Source: Kibdelosporangium persicum (lineage in GTDB: Bacteria > Actinomycetota > Actinomycetes > Mycobacteriales > Pseudonocardiaceae). From it: DNA of 64,000 nt. The notes beneath the pieces were generated by a model, which was not told where the DNA came from, did no database searches, and was given only the letters and a program-made list of their open reading frames with translations. Location of the stretch: NCBI RefSeq assembly GCF_013280595.1, contig NZ_JAAATY010000020.1, forward strand, positions 1-64,000, written 5' to 3'. This document shows positions 26,511 through 36,174 of this stretch, in pieces; the first letter of the stretch is position 1, and each line of letters begins with the position of its first letter. A program made the translations under genes and the position numbers.

Positions 26511-26826
26511 CTCTCTCCGAACAAGGTGCCCGGTCGATGTGCCCCGTCGGCCGGGCATCGGCTTGGTCGCGCTGGTCGTTTACGCCTCGCAACACGCCCG
26601 ACGCCGCCCCAGCCACGGCGGCAAGTGAGCACTGCGCGGTGTCGGCTGCGTGGGGCGGGGTGGAAATGACCGGCTTGGCGACCAAGCCCGTCCGAGCGGA
26701 GCGAGGACAATTGAACACTGCCCTTTTGGGCTTGGTTCTACTGCATTCGGGTTAGTGCCCTAACTGTTCTGCCTGTTCGGCGATACCCCGGTTGAAGGGG
26801 CGTATCAGCCGAGGGAGAGCGGCACC
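26511..26826. other. Intergenic, leader of the nuclease-like gene
   Basis: 316 bases without a supported gene. A short hairpin with GATACCCC / GGGGCGTATC arms (26782-26806) lies just before the GGGAGAG ribosome site of the next gene and could affect its translation. Nothing else was recognised. Confidence 0.4.
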
Positions 26827-27696
26827 ATGGCCATGTTGGTGATCGAAGGCACTTTCCGGATCGTCGGGGCGCGGCCGGACGGCGACTCAGTCCGGTTCTA
26901 CCCGAACAACCTCGACGACTGGGACAAGGTCGAAGGCGGGCGCAAGGTGCGCCGCAACAAGAGCGGAGGTGCCCAGTTACGGCTGGACGGCATCGACGCG
27001 CTGGAAACCCATTTCCGGACCGAGGACGGCGAAACCCACCAGCCGCCGCGGTTCGCCGACGCGGCGTCCGCCGAACTGCTGGACTTCCTGGGGTTCACCG
27101 ACGTCGTCCGCCGGGAGAAGGACGGCACGGTCACGGCCAGCGAACCGCTGCAGGCACCCGGGTACATCCTCACCCGGACCGCGGACGTCTACGGCCGCTG
27201 TGTCGCGTTCGCGGGCAAAGGGGAGGCTCCGGGCAAGAGCGGTACTCGCGTTCACGTCGACGTGCCGATGGTGCAGCGGACCGTGAACTACCACCAGCTC
27301 GCGCGCGGGCTGGCGTATCCGACCTTCTACCTCAAGCTGTTCCCGGACCTGCGGGCGACGATGGCCGAGGCGGCGAGGGCCGCCCGGGACGGCCAGCTGG
27401 GCCTGTGGCCCAAGGACGTCACGCAGAGCGGCGGCAAGATCGTGCGGGAGCGGTCGCTGGCCGAGGACCTGGTGATCATGCCGAAGTTGTTCCGGCGCCT
27501 GGCGGACTACCTGGCGTTGAACGACGGCGACCTGTCGCTCGGCGGGTTCCTGGACTTCCTCGACCAGAAGGACGACCGGCTGTTCGTCCTGTCCACCGGG
27601 CACTGGACGAGCTTCGACACGATCGTCGAAGTGATCGACGACGACACCGTGCGGCTGACGGTGCCGCCGGAGGACATCATCTTCGAGGAGAAGTAA
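26827..27696 (+). CDS. Thermonuclease (SNase)-like protein
   Basis: 289 residues, no signal peptide. The first 165 residues resemble the staphylococcal-nuclease OB-fold (VIEGTFRIVGARPDGDSVRFYP, then LRLDGIDALETHF as the substrate loop), followed by LARGLAYPTFY. The catalytic arginines of SNase are not clearly placed, so activity is uncertain. The C-terminal third (about 195-289) is not recognised. The gene converges with the kinase-like gene and the two overlap by 20 bases. Confidence 0.55.
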   Translation: MAMLVIEGTFRIVGARPDGDSVRFYPNNLDDWDKVEGGRKVRRNKSGGAQLRLDGIDALETHFRTEDGETHQPPRFADAASAELLDFLGFTDVVRREKDGTVTASEPLQAPGYILTRTADVYGRCVAFAGKGEAPGKSGTRVHVDVPMVQRTVNYHQLARGLAYPTFYLKLFPDLRATMAEAARAARDGQLGLWPKDVTQSGGKIVRERSLAEDLVIMPKLFRRLADYLALNDGDLSLGGFLDFLDQKDDRLFVLSTGHWTSFDTIVEVIDDDTVRLTVPPEDIIFEEK

Positions 27697-28582
27697 CGGC
27701 TTTCGCGATCGCGACCTGCATCGGCTGCAGGGCGTGCGCACCGTCCTGGATGTCCCACAACGAGTTCTGCAGCGCGCGGGCGACTGTCCACCCGGCCGCG
27801 CGCTGCCGGTCGAGCCCGAGAACCTCCGTCATCAGGTCGAAGCGCCGCAGCACGGCCTTGGTGACGTCACCGGTGGCCACGATCTCGTCCCACCGGTTGT
27901 CCAGCGCGGGCATCAGGTCGAACCCGGGGTCGCCGACGAGCGGCTTCGGGTCGATCGCCAGCCACGGCTCACGATCGGCCGCCAACACGTTGTCGTAGTG
28001 CAGATCCCAGTGCAGCAGCCGGTCACCGGGCTCGTCGAGCAGCTCGGAAACCGCCGCGGCCCAGTCCTTCAGCAGCCTCTGTTCGTCCGGATCGGACAGT
28101 TCGAGGATGGCTTGCGGCGTGTCCGCGACCATTCCGGTGGCGATGTCCTCGAGGTGCCGGATGTTCCGCGGTCCGGGCACCTTGGTGAGCCGTGCGAGCA
28201 GTCCGGCGAGGATCTCGGTGGCGGCGAAGTCGTCCGGCATCGTCGACAGTGGACGGTTCTCGTCCAGGCGCTCCAGCAGCATCGCGCCGGTGTCCTGGTC
28301 GTGGTCGAGCAGGCGGACGATGCCGTCGCCGTCCCAGATCCTCAGCCCGACCGGCTCGCTCTCGTGCTCCCAGTCCACCGGCTGGAGCTTCAGCGCCGCC
28401 CGCACACCGTCCGCGGTCGTCACGGGCAGAACGAGGGAAGCCATGCCGTGCATGGGCTTCCCGTCGAGGGTGAGCCGCCAGTGGTCGAGCGTCCGCTCGG
28501 CCAGGCCGGGAAGCCCGGCGAGCCATTCCCCGGGAAAGTTGTCCCGAAGGGACTCGGCCAACGCCTCCGGCACGACGATCAC
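27677..28582 (-). CDS. Aminoglycoside/hydroxyurea phosphotransferase-like kinase
   Basis: 301 residues from GTG 28582; a GTG at 28594 is also possible, and it sits at the edge of an inverted repeat. Protein-kinase-like fold of the APH(6)/streptomycin 6-kinase group: catalytic loop LHWDLHYDNVL and metal-binding DPKPLVGDPGFDL. Members phosphorylate streptomycin, hydroxyurea or unknown metabolites, so resistance is only a possibility. It reads away from fumarase with a structured repeat between them, and its 3' end overlaps the nuclease-like gene on the other strand. Confidence 0.7.
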   Translation of the reverse strand: MIVVPEALAESLRDNFPGEWLAGLPGLAERTLDHWRLTLDGKPMHGMASLVLPVTTADGVRAALKLQPVDWEHESEPVGLRIWDGDGIVRLLDHDQDTGAMLLERLDENRPLSTMPDDFAATEILAGLLARLTKVPGPRNIRHLEDIATGMVADTPQAILELSDPDEQRLLKDWAAAVSELLDEPGDRLLHWDLHYDNVLAADREPWLAIDPKPLVGDPGFDLMPALDNRWDEIVATGDVTKAVLRRFDLMTEVLGLDRQRAAGWTVARALQNSLWDIQDGAHALQPMQVAIAKAVTSPRR

Positions 28583-28586
28583 CCGC

Positions 28587-28688
28587 GTGTCCACCTTTCC
28601 AGCACCCCGAAAGCCACTTTCCGGCACCATGTTCGCGCACCGGGTGCTGTCCCGCGAGGGAATTTCATGGTGCCGGAAAGGTGGACAC
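28587..28688. repeat. Structured inverted repeat with two alternative left arms
   Basis: The right arm (28666-28688) can pair with either of two left arms: arm A GTGTCCACCTTTCCAGCACC (28587-28606, 20 bp, one mismatch with 28669-28688) or arm B CTTTCCGGCACCATG (28617-28631, 15 bp perfect with 28666-28680). A degenerate copy of the A-plus-B half occurs at 48787-48827, so this belongs to a dispersed family. Confidence 0.7.
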
Positions 28689-28704
28689 GCCGTGCCGGGC
28701 GGGC

Positions 28705-30363
28705 CTACTTGCGGAAGCTGATCTGCAGCGTCGGCGCCGAGGTCTCGGCGAAGAAGTCGTTGCCCTTGTCGTCCACCACGATGAACGCGGGGAAGTCCTC
28801 GACCTCGATCTTCCACACGGCTTCCATGCCGAGCTCCGGGTACTCCAGCACGTCGACCTTGCGGATGCAGTCCTGGGCCAGCCGGGCGGCCGGGCCGCCG
28901 ATCGAGCCGAGGTAGAAGCCGCCGTGCGACTGGCACGCGTCAGTCACCTGACGCGACCGGTTTCCCTTGGCCAGCATGACAAGCGAGCCACCCGCGGCCT
29001 GGAACTGCGCCACATAGGAGTCCATCCGGCCCGCGGTGGTCGGGCCGAACGAACCGGACGCGTACCCCTCGGGCGTCTTGGCCGGGCCGGCGTAGTACAC
29101 CGGGTGGTCCTTCATGTACTGCGGCATCGGCTCGCCCGCGTCGAGGCGCTCCTTGATCTTCGCGTGCGCGATGTCCCGGGCGACCACGAGCGGGCCGGTC
29201 AGTGAAAGCCTTGTCTTGACAGGGAGTTTGGACAGCGTCTCGCGGATCTCGGCCATCGGCCGGGTGAGGTCGATCCGCACGACTTCCTCGGACAGGTCCT
29301 CGTCGTGCACCTCCGGCAGGTACTGCGCCGGGTCGCGCTCCAGCTGCTCGATGAACACGCCGTCCGGGGTGATCTTGGCCTTGGCCTGGCGGTCGGCCGA
29401 GCAGGACACCGCGATGCCGACCGGGCAGGACGCGCCGTGCCGGGGCAGCCGGATCACGCGCACGTCATGGCAGAAGTACTTGCCGCCGAACTGCGCGCCG
29501 ATGCCGAACTGCCGGGTCATCTCCAGCACCTGCTGCTCCAGGTCGACGTCCCGGAACCCGTGCCCCAGCGTGGATCCCTCCCGCGGCAGGTTGTCCAGGT
29601 ACCGCGCGGAGGCGAGCTTGGCGACCTTCAGGTTGTGCTCCGCGGACAGGCCGCCGACCACGATCGCCAGGTGGTACGGCGGGCACGCGGCGGTGCCGAG
29701 GCTGCGCAGCTTCTCGTCGAGGAACTTGGCCAGCCGGTTGGGATTCAGGACGGCCTTGGTCTCCTGGTACAGGAACGTCTTGTTGGCGCTGCCGCCGCCC
29801 TTGGCCATGAACAGGAAGTCGTAGCGCGGGTCCGTGCCCGGCGCGGTGTACAGCTCGACCTGCGCGGGCAGGTTCGTGCCGGTGTTGCGCTCGTCCCAGA
29901 ACGTCACCGGGGACATCTGTGAGTACCGCAGGTTGAGCTGCTGGTACGCCTCGAAAACCCCCAGCGACAACGCCTGCTCGTCCGTGCCGCCGGTGAGCAC
30001 GCCTTCCGTGCGCTTGCCGATCACGATCGCCGTACCGGTGTCCTGGCACATCGGCAGCACGCCGCCCGCGGAGATGCACGCGTTGCGCAGCAGGTCCATC
30101 GCGACGAAGCGGTCGTTGCCCGAGGCCTCGGGGTCGTCGACGATCGCGCGCAGCTGAGCCAGGTGCGACGGGCGGAGCAGGTGCTGGATGTCCTTGATGG
30201 CCTCCTTGGCCAGCAGGGTCAGCACGTCCGGGTCGACCTCGAGGAACTGGCGGCCCGCTGCTTCGATCAGACGCACACCCTCCGGGGTCACCAGCCGGTA
30301 CTCGGTGGTGGTGTCGGGGGCGAGCGGGAGCACGTCGGTGTACTGGAACGAGGTGGTGGTCAC
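28705..30363 (-). CDS. Class I (iron-sulfur) fumarate hydratase
   Basis: Reversible hydration of fumarate to malate in the TCA cycle; oxygen-sensitive 4Fe-4S enzyme. 552 residues, the usual length of single-chain FumA-type enzymes. Cluster cysteines are visible in LPMCQDTGT (C106), GGKYFCHDV and [10 protein letters not shown], and the C-terminal beta domain (about 370-552) has GPTTAGRMD and [11 protein letters not shown]. Many actinobacteria carry this type beside or instead of class II FumC. It has its own upstream region with an inverted repeat. Confidence 0.9.
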   Translation of the reverse strand: MTTTSFQYTDVLPLAPDTTTEYRLVTPEGVRLIEAAGRQFLEVDPDVLTLLAKEAIKDIQHLLRPSHLAQLRAIVDDPEASGNDRFVAMDLLRNACISAGGVLPMCQDTGTAIVIGKRTEGVLTGGTDEQALSLGVFEAYQQLNLRYSQMSPVTFWDERNTGTNLPAQVELYTAPGTDPRYDFLFMAKGGGSANKTFLYQETKAVLNPNRLAKFLDEKLRSLGTAACPPYHLAIVVGGLSAEHNLKVAKLASARYLDNLPREGSTLGHGFRDVDLEQQVLEMTRQFGIGAQFGGKYFCHDVRVIRLPRHGASCPVGIAVSCSADRQAKAKITPDGVFIEQLERDPAQYLPEVHDEDLSEEVVRIDLTRPMAEIRETLSKLPVKTRLSLTGPLVVARDIAHAKIKERLDAGEPMPQYMKDHPVYYAGPAKTPEGYASGSFGPTTAGRMDSYVAQFQAAGGSLVMLAKGNRSRQVTDACQSHGGFYLGSIGGPAARLAQDCIRKVDVLEYPELGMEAVWKIEVEDFPAFIVVDDKGNDFFAETSAPTLQISFRK

Positions 30364-30782
30364 GCGGGCTCCTTTGCGCGCGGGTCGGGAACTGGTCGTG
30401 ACGTTACCGAACCGCGCGGGAGCACTGGATGTGATGTCTGCCGTGTACCAGCCTCATGCGTGCATGGACCGCCCGTCACGGGATGACGAATCGCACCCCT
30501 GTGATCCGTCATCCGTGACGTGCGGAGCCGACCCCAGATCCCCACAGCACCCGACCAAGCCCAAGGAGCCCCAGACCGCGCGTCAGCGCGAGGTGGTGGA
30601 GCACCTTTCCCCGGACATATCGGAAGGCCGCGCCAGCCCCCGACCGCCGCGACCTCCCGGGGTAAGCAGTCACATGTCGTCACTTGACGCATGCACTGCG
30701 TAGTCTTCGGTTTGCCCGCCTAAGTATCGTGACGTTCCTCACGCCGCAACAGTGCCGTTCGGGTGACCTGCATCACTTCGTC
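30364..30782. other. Intergenic between sigB end and fumarase start, with inverted repeat
   Basis: 420 bases without a supported gene. The left side must hold the fumarase promoter. CGTCACGG-G-ATGACG (30474-30488) and CGTCATCCGTGACG (30507-30520) form a 14-bp inverted repeat with one bulged base and an 18-nt loop, either an operator upstream of fumarase or a structured RNA. No T-run follows it. Confidence 0.5.
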
Positions 30783-31760
30783 CTAGCTCGCGTACGCCCG
30801 GAGCTTCTCGGCGCGCTCGCCCTGACGGAGCTTCGACATGACCTCACGCTCGATCTGGCGCACGCGTTCACGGGAGAGCCCGAAGCGCTTGCCGATCTGG
30901 TCGAGGGTCCTGGGCTGGCCGTCGTCGATGCCGTAGCGAAGACGGATCACGTGCTGCTCGCGCTCGTCGAGCGTGGCCAGCACCCGGCGCAGGTCGTCCT
31001 GCAACAGGCCGGAGATGACCGCGCCCTCGGCGTCGGTCGCCTCGGAGTCCTCGATGAAGTCGCCCAGCGGCGCGTCTTCCTCGGCTCCGACCGGCATGTC
31101 CAGGCTGACCGGGTCACGGGCGTGGTCGAGCAGGTCGATGACCTTGCCGACACTCAGGCCGGACTCCTTGGCCAGTTCCTCGTGGGTGGCCTCACGGCCG
31201 AGCTGCTGGTGCAGGTCGCGCTTGATCCGCGCCAGCTTGTTCACCTGTTCCACCAGGTGGACGGGCAGCCGGATGGTGCGCCCCTGGTCGGCCATGCCCC
31301 TGGTGATGGCCTGCCGGATCCACCACGTGGCGTACGTGGAGAACTTGAACCCCTTGGTGTAGTCGAACTTCTCGACCGCGCGGATCAGACCCAGGTTCCC
31401 CTCCTGGATCAGGTCGAGCAGCGGCATGCCGCGCCCGGTGTAGCGCTTGGCCAGCGAGACGACCAGTCGCAGGTTGGCTTCGAGCAGGTGGTTCTTGGCC
31501 ACGTGCCCGTCGCGGATCAGCGACTTGAGGTCCATCCTGCGCTGCGCCGGAAGCTGCGGGTTGGTCTCCAGCATGTGCTGGGCGAACACGCCTGCTTCGA
31601 TCCGCTTGGCCAGTTCGACCTCTTCGGCGGCGGTCAGCAGCGCGGTCTTGCCGATCCCGTTGAGGTACACGCGGACCAGGTCGGCCGCGGGACCCTGTGC
31701 GTCGAGATCGAGTTCGGCGGCTTCGGGAACCTCGCGGTCAAGAGTCTGCGGGACGGTCAT
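30783..31760 (-). CDS. sigB: RNA polymerase sigma factor SigB (group 2)
   Basis: 325 residues from ATG 31760, with an excellent GGAGGGAG ribosome site. Sigma70 regions 1.2 (about 24-60), 2 ([36 protein letters not shown]), 3 and 4 ([36 protein letters not shown]) are intact, but the long acidic region 1.1 of SigA is missing. Size and missing region match mycobacterial and corynebacterial SigB, a principal-like factor for stress and stationary phase. An ECF-type promoter lies about 107 bases upstream. Confidence 0.88.
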   Translation of the reverse strand: MTVPQTLDREVPEAAELDLDAQGPAADLVRVYLNGIGKTALLTAAEEVELAKRIEAGVFAQHMLETNPQLPAQRRMDLKSLIRDGHVAKNHLLEANLRLVVSLAKRYTGRGMPLLDLIQEGNLGLIRAVEKFDYTKGFKFSTYATWWIRQAITRGMADQGRTIRLPVHLVEQVNKLARIKRDLHQQLGREATHEELAKESGLSVGKVIDLLDHARDPVSLDMPVGAEEDAPLGDFIEDSEATDAEGAVISGLLQDDLRRVLATLDEREQHVIRLRYGIDDGQPRTLDQIGKRFGLSRERVRQIEREVMSKLRQGERAEKLRAYAS

Positions 31761-31866
31761 CTGACTCTCCCTCCCCCTGTCTCGGGCTGGCGGTGGTTCG
31801 TGTCGCGGACAGGCGAACCGTTGGTCCGTCTGGGACCGTGCCGCCCGTTGGTTGGACACTAGAGAA

Positions 31867-31893
31867 AACGTGAGCCGATCGAGATTCGTTCCC
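31867..31893 (-). promoter_or_regulatory. ECF-type (SigE/SigH/SigR-like) promoter of sigB
   Basis: On the minus strand GGGAAC (31888-31893) is followed after 17 bases by CGTT (31867-31870), equivalently GGGAAC-18-GTT. This matches the stress ECF consensus known for mycobacterial SigE/SigH and streptomycete SigR, factors reported to drive sigB or hrd-type genes. Confidence 0.6.
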
Positions 31894-31996
31894 GCTTTCT
31901 CAAACTGGATGACGTGAGAACCGGCCAACCGGTTGCGCGGCGGATGCTGAGATATTCCTGAGAAGGGGCCACTGTCCACAGTGGCTGAGAAAATCC

Positions 31997-32419
31997 TTAG
32001 ATTTCCACCAGGACGGTGAACGGACCGTCGTTCACGCTCGTTACTTCCATCATGGCCCCGAATTCGCCCGTTTCCACGTGGGCTCCCCGATGGCGCAGCT
32101 CGTCGACGACCGCTCCGACAAGGGGTTCGGCCTGCTCGGGGCGGGCGGCGTTGATCCACGACGGGCGCCGACCCTTACGGGTTTCCCCGTAGAGGGTGAA
32201 CTGGCTGACCACAAGCAGTGGCGCGCCGGAGGTGGCGCACGACTCCTCGTCACGAAGAATGCGAAGCTCGTACAGTTTCCGGGCCATGACGGCCGCCTTT
32301 TCGCGCGTGTCGTCCGTATGCACGCCGAGTAATACCAACAGGCCCGCGTCGATCGCCCCGACGACCCGACTGTCCACAGTCACCGAGGCGCTGCGCACAC
32401 GGGCGACGACGGCTCTCAC
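31997..32419 (-). CDS. dtd: D-aminoacyl-tRNA deacylase
   Basis: Hydrolyses D-amino acids wrongly attached to tRNA; cytosolic homodimer. 140 residues from GTG 32419. The N-terminal [15 protein letters not shown], the catalytic [15 protein letters not shown] loop (about 80-94) and the C-terminal NDGPFT segment are those of Dtd; the usual GPVT cis-proline motif reads GPFT here. The start overlaps the methyltransferase stop by four bases. Confidence 0.9.
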   Translation of the reverse strand: MRAVVARVRSASVTVDSRVVGAIDAGLLVLLGVHTDDTREKAAVMARKLYELRILRDEESCATSGAPLLVVSQFTLYGETRKGRRPSWINAARPEQAEPLVGAVVDELRHRGAHVETGEFGAMMEVTSVNDGPFTVLVEI

Positions 32420-33918
32420 GCCGGCACCAGCATCCCGTGCCGGACAAGCTCGTCGACCAGCGGCAGCGCGGCCACGACGAGTGCGTCCGTCGGTACGCCG
32501 TGTGCCGCGGCGAGCAGTTCCAACAAGTCCCCCAACGGCAACAGACCGCGACAGCCTGCCAACAACGCGCGCACGAGCTCGTCGATCTCGTGCTGCCACC
32601 CGGGTCCGTCGGTCCGGTGCAGGCGCCGCACGACCGCTTCCCAGCCTTCGTCACCCGGTGCCGAAACCTCTTCGAGGACAACCGAATCGGCCACCTTCAA
32701 GTGCGCTCGAAGCAGCGCGTCGGGTGACGAATGCGCACGCAGCCAGTCGATCCGGTCCAACCAGCCCGCCGCCTCCTGGCCGAGCGGGTCGTCGAACGCG
32801 TGCCGCAGGTCCTCGCAGATGATCCGCGGCTCGCCGTCGGTGCGGCGCAGGGTGACGAACCCGAAGCCGACTCCGGCGACCTTGTACTCGGCGAACCAGT
32901 CCAGCCACGCCGAAGCACGCGCCGACCCCTCCGCCGACCGCGGATCGATACCGGCGTCACGCAACCAGGTGCCGACGTAGAGGTCCGGGTCGGCGACATC
33001 GCGTTGCACGAACCACGCGTCCACCCCGCCCGGCAGCCACGAGGTGACGCGTTCCTGCCAGTCCTGGCCGGGCAGATGCAGCCACGACGCCAGCAGCTGA
33101 CCCACGCCGCCGCGCGTCAGGTATTCCGGCAGTGCGGCGACGACGAGCGCGCTCGCGTCGTCACCGGCCAGCCCGGAGTCCCGGTAGGTGTAGTCGACCC
33201 GGGACGGCCCGACGACGAACGGCGGATTGCACACCACTTGGTCGAAGCGGCGGCCGGCGACCGGCTCGAACCACTTGCCCTGCTTGGTTTCCACGGTCAG
33301 CCCGTTGATCCGGAATGTCCCGTTCGCGAGTTTCAGCGCGCGCTCGGACAGGTCGGTCGCGGTGATGCCGCGCGCGTGCCTGCTGGCGTGCAACGCCTGG
33401 ACGCCACAACCCGTACCAAGATCGAGAACCGTGCCGACCGGACGGCGGACGGTCGCGCGAGCCAGGCTCAATGAGGCGTGACCGACACCGAGGACGTGGT
33501 CCACCGGCACCTCGGCGCCCAACTGGTCGGAATCCAGGTCCGCGAACACCCACCACGAGCCCTGGTCGTCGCCGTACGGGCGGACGTCCAGCCCGGCGCG
33601 CACCCGGTCGCCGTCCACGCGGACAAGCCCGGTCGAGATCGACTCCGGCCACGGCAGCACGCCCCGGACCTCGCGCTCGGGCAGTTCGTCACCGAGCAGG
33701 AAAAGCCTGATCAGCGTGCCCAGTTCGGCGCCGTCCCTGGTCGCGCGACGGGCGGGCTCCGGCTCGCCGCGGCCGAGCGCGGCGTGCGCGGACTCCCCGA
33801 TCAGCCGCAGGACTCCGTCAGCGTCGTAGCCGGCGCGCTCGAAGGCGTTCCGCAAAGCGGAACAGAACTCTGGCGAAAGATCATCGGCCACGACGGAATA
33901 CTTCCACGGCGCGGGCAA
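32416..33918 (-). CDS. SAM-dependent methyltransferase with NPPF motif
   Basis: 500 residues. The SAM-binding motif [13 protein letters not shown] (about 165-177) and the NPPF tetrad (about 230) place it among N-methyltransferases acting on adenine, guanine or glutamine amides, such as RsmC, PrmC or HemK-like enzymes. A helical N-terminal domain (1-140) and a long C-terminal domain (about 330-500) without clear motifs flank it. Such proteins are conserved in actinobacteria; the substrate is unknown. It is upstream of and coupled to dtd, hinting at a translation-related target. Confidence 0.75.
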   Translation of the reverse strand: MPAPWKYSVVADDLSPEFCSALRNAFERAGYDADGVLRLIGESAHAALGRGEPEPARRATRDGAELGTLIRLFLLGDELPEREVRGVLPWPESISTGLVRVDGDRVRAGLDVRPYGDDQGSWWVFADLDSDQLGAEVPVDHVLGVGHASLSLARATVRRPVGTVLDLGTGCGVQALHASRHARGITATDLSERALKLANGTFRINGLTVETKQGKWFEPVAGRRFDQVVCNPPFVVGPSRVDYTYRDSGLAGDDASALVVAALPEYLTRGGVGQLLASWLHLPGQDWQERVTSWLPGGVDAWFVQRDVADPDLYVGTWLRDAGIDPRSAEGSARASAWLDWFAEYKVAGVGFGFVTLRRTDGEPRIICEDLRHAFDDPLGQEAAGWLDRIDWLRAHSSPDALLRAHLKVADSVVLEEVSAPGDEGWEAVVRRLHRTDGPGWQHEIDELVRALLAGCRGLLPLGDLLELLAAAHGVPTDALVVAALPLVDELVRHGMLVPA

Positions 33919-33966
33919 CCTGTCGCCTCGGGTCTAAGGTGGGAGAATGACTATGGAGGTGGTGTC

Positions 33967-34296
33967 GTGAACAACCCCAAGGAAGACGACACCCCGGTTC
34001 TCATCACCGAGGCTGCCCCGTCGTTCGATGACCAGCACGCGGCCCGCAAACGCAAGTACCTGATCATGATGAGCCTGCGGCTGCCCTGCCTGTTCCTGGC
34101 GCTCATCTTCATCCAGACGTGGTGGCTGGCCCTGCTGTTCCTGGTGCTGTCGATCCCGCTGCCCTGGGCGGCCGTGCTGATTGCCAACGACCGCCCGCCG
34201 CGCCGGAGCGAGCGCGTCAGCCGTTACCGGCGGCGTCAGGGTGAGCCGAGCGCCCAGCTGGCCGAGCGCTCGAACCACCACGTCATCGAGGGATAA
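33967..34296 (+). CDS. DUF3099 membrane protein
   Basis: 109 residues from GTG 33967, with GGAGG 8 bases upstream. Polar N-terminus, two membrane helices (about 34-52 and 54-76; LRLPCLFLALIFIQTWWLALLFLVL region) and a basic C-terminus rich in Arg. It matches the actinobacterial DUF3099 family, function unknown. In Mycobacterium a comparable small membrane protein gene is next to sigB, as here. Confidence 0.7.
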   Translation: MNNPKEDDTPVLITEAAPSFDDQHAARKRKYLIMMSLRLPCLFLALIFIQTWWLALLFLVLSIPLPWAAVLIANDRPPRRSERVSRYRRRQGEPSAQLAERSNHHVIEG

Positions 34297-34311
34297 GCCA
34301 CCGGCTGACGG

Positions 34312-35163
34312 TCACTGCGGGATGGCGCCGATCCCGGTGACCACCTTGGTCGCCGCGCTGACGCCGCACCGCAGGGCCGCCTCCGGTGTCTCACCGGCCA
34401 GCCACGCGGCCAGGAAACCGGCGTTGAAGGCGTCCCCGGCGCCGGTGGAGTCCATACAGGACACCGGTTCGGCCGGGACGCTGATCGTTCCGGCACGGTC
34501 GGTCCAGCCGGCACCCTTCGCTCCGGCGGTGGCCGCGACCGCGCCGACGTAGTCGAGCAGGTCGTGCCCGGCCGACAGGTGCGCGAGCTCGTCCTCGTTG
34601 GGCAGCAACAGGTCCACGCCCTTGATCCAGTCGAGGAACGCGCCGGGGTCGGGGATGAGCGCGGCGGATTGCGGATCGACCGACGTGGTCAGCCCGTTGT
34701 CCCGGGCGGCTTTCAGCATCGCCAGGCCGGCGTCCCGGGACGCCGGGTCGAGCAGGACGTATCCCGACAGGTGCAGGTGCCGAGCCGCCCTGAGCAGCTC
34801 CGGCCGCAGGTCGTCGGGCTGCAGCCAGGCACCGGCACCGTGGTCCGGCAGCATCGTGCGCTGGCCGGTCTGGTCGACCATGATCACCACGCAGCACGTC
34901 GACGCGCTCGGGTCGACCGTGAGTTCGCACCGCACACCGGCGGACGCGAGGTTGGCCAGCACCTGACGGCCGGCCATGTCGTCACCGATCCGGCCCACCA
35001 GCACGACGTCCGCGCCCTGGTTGGCCAGCCACGTCGCGGTGTTCGCGCCCGCGCCGCCCATCGTGACCCGGACCTGGGCGGAGGTGTCGCCGCCGTAGAC
35101 GACCTCGCTGGCCGGTAACACCATCACGTCGAGGCCGGCGTCCCCGACCACCAGGATCGTCAC
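34312..35163 (-). CDS. psuK: Pseudouridine kinase (PfkB family)
   Basis: 283 residues. PfkB signature 1 (ATMGGAGANTATWLANQGADV region, about 32-52) and signature 2 with catalytic aspartate, DSTGAGDAFNAGF (about 240-252). Its start overlaps the end of the pseudouridine-5'-phosphate glycosidase gene by four bases, which identifies the substrate as pseudouridine rather than ribose or fructose. PsuK makes pseudouridine 5'-phosphate for PsuG. No nucleoside transporter is adjacent. Confidence 0.85.
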   Translation of the reverse strand: MTILVVGDAGLDVMVLPASEVVYGGDTSAQVRVTMGGAGANTATWLANQGADVVLVGRIGDDMAGRQVLANLASAGVRCELTVDPSASTCCVVIMVDQTGQRTMLPDHGAGAWLQPDDLRPELLRAARHLHLSGYVLLDPASRDAGLAMLKAARDNGLTTSVDPQSAALIPDPGAFLDWIKGVDLLLPNEDELAHLSAGHDLLDYVGAVAATAGAKGAGWTDRAGTISVPAEPVSCMDSTGAGDAFNAGFLAAWLAGETPEAALRCGVSAATKVVTGIGAIPQ

Positions 35164-36080
35164 CGGGCGGCCAAGTCCGCGGCGACCTGGGCGGCCAGGG
35201 TGACGTTGGACACCACCAGCGCCTCGTTGACGTCCAGGCTGGTGCCGCCACTCGCCGTGTGGAAGTGCTCGAGCAGCACCGGCGTGACGTCCCTGCCCTG
35301 CACGCCCTGCTCGTCGAGCCGCTTGAGGCCTTCGGCCAGCAGCCGGTCGTGCAGCTCACGGTCCATCTCGTACTCCGGCGGGACCGGGTTGGCCAGCAGC
35401 ACACCGGACTGGCCCGGTGCCTGCCGGTGCGCGGCCACGACGGCCGCGGCCTGCTGTGGGTTCTCCACCCGCCACGCCACCTTGAACGCGGATTCGCGCA
35501 GGTAGAACGCGGGGAAGTGGTCGGTCTGGTAGCCGATGACCGGCACCGAGCGGGTCTCCAGCAGCTCCAGCGTCGCCTCGATGTCCAGGACGGACTTCAC
35601 CCCGGACGACACGACCAGGATCGGGATCTCGGCGAGGGCGTCGAGGTCGGCCGACACGTCCCACGAGGTGTGCCTGCCGGGAAGCGGCAGGTGCACGCCC
35701 CCCAGCCCGCCCGTGCCGAACACACCGATGCCTGCCTCGTGCGCGATCGCGGCCGTGCTCGCGACCGTGGTGGCGCCGTCCTGCTTGAGCGCCATCGCCG
35801 GGCCGAGATCACGCCGGGACAGCTTCACCAGCCCGGAGCCGGGCGCGCACACCCGGTCCAGCTGGTCCTCGGACAGGCCGACCTGAATCGTGCCGTCCAG
35901 GACCGCGATCGTCGCCGGCACCGCGCCCGCCTCCCGCACCACGGCTTCGAGCCGCTCGGCCACCTTGCGGTTGCGGCCGGGCGGCAGACCGTGCGAGAGG
36001 ATGGTGCTTTCCAGGGCCACGACGGCCTGGCCAGCCGCGAGGGCGGCGCGTACTTCATCAGCGATGGCGATACCGGTCAC
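35160..36080 (-). CDS. psuG: Pseudouridine-5'-phosphate glycosidase
   Basis: Splits pseudouridine 5'-phosphate into uracil and ribose-5-phosphate by breaking the C-C glycosidic bond. 306 residues. Family hallmarks: VALESTILSHGLP near the N-terminus, DLGPAMALKQDGATTVASTAAIA (lysine that forms the imine with the ribosyl group), VFGTGGLGGVH, and SSGVKSVLDI. First gene of psuG-psuK. Confidence 0.92.
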   Translation of the reverse strand: MTGIAIADEVRAALAAGQAVVALESTILSHGLPPGRNRKVAERLEAVVREAGAVPATIAVLDGTIQVGLSEDQLDRVCAPGSGLVKLSRRDLGPAMALKQDGATTVASTAAIAHEAGIGVFGTGGLGGVHLPLPGRHTSWDVSADLDALAEIPILVVSSGVKSVLDIEATLELLETRSVPVIGYQTDHFPAFYLRESAFKVAWRVENPQQAAAVVAAHRQAPGQSGVLLANPVPPEYEMDRELHDRLLAEGLKRLDEQGVQGRDVTPVLLEHFHTASGGTSLDVNEALVVSNVTLAAQVAADLAAR

Positions 36081-36174
36081 GGTCGCATTCTTTACGGCAG
36101 GACGCCCAAAGGTCCACTTGCGTCAGCCCGGAAGGGCAACACCCGGCGCCAGGCGGTGCCGATTCGGTCAAGGC

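Noticed and set aside
27677-28582. Calling the APH-like kinase an antibiotic resistance gene
   Set aside because: The fold motifs are present, but this family includes many metabolic kinases and no resistance context is nearby.
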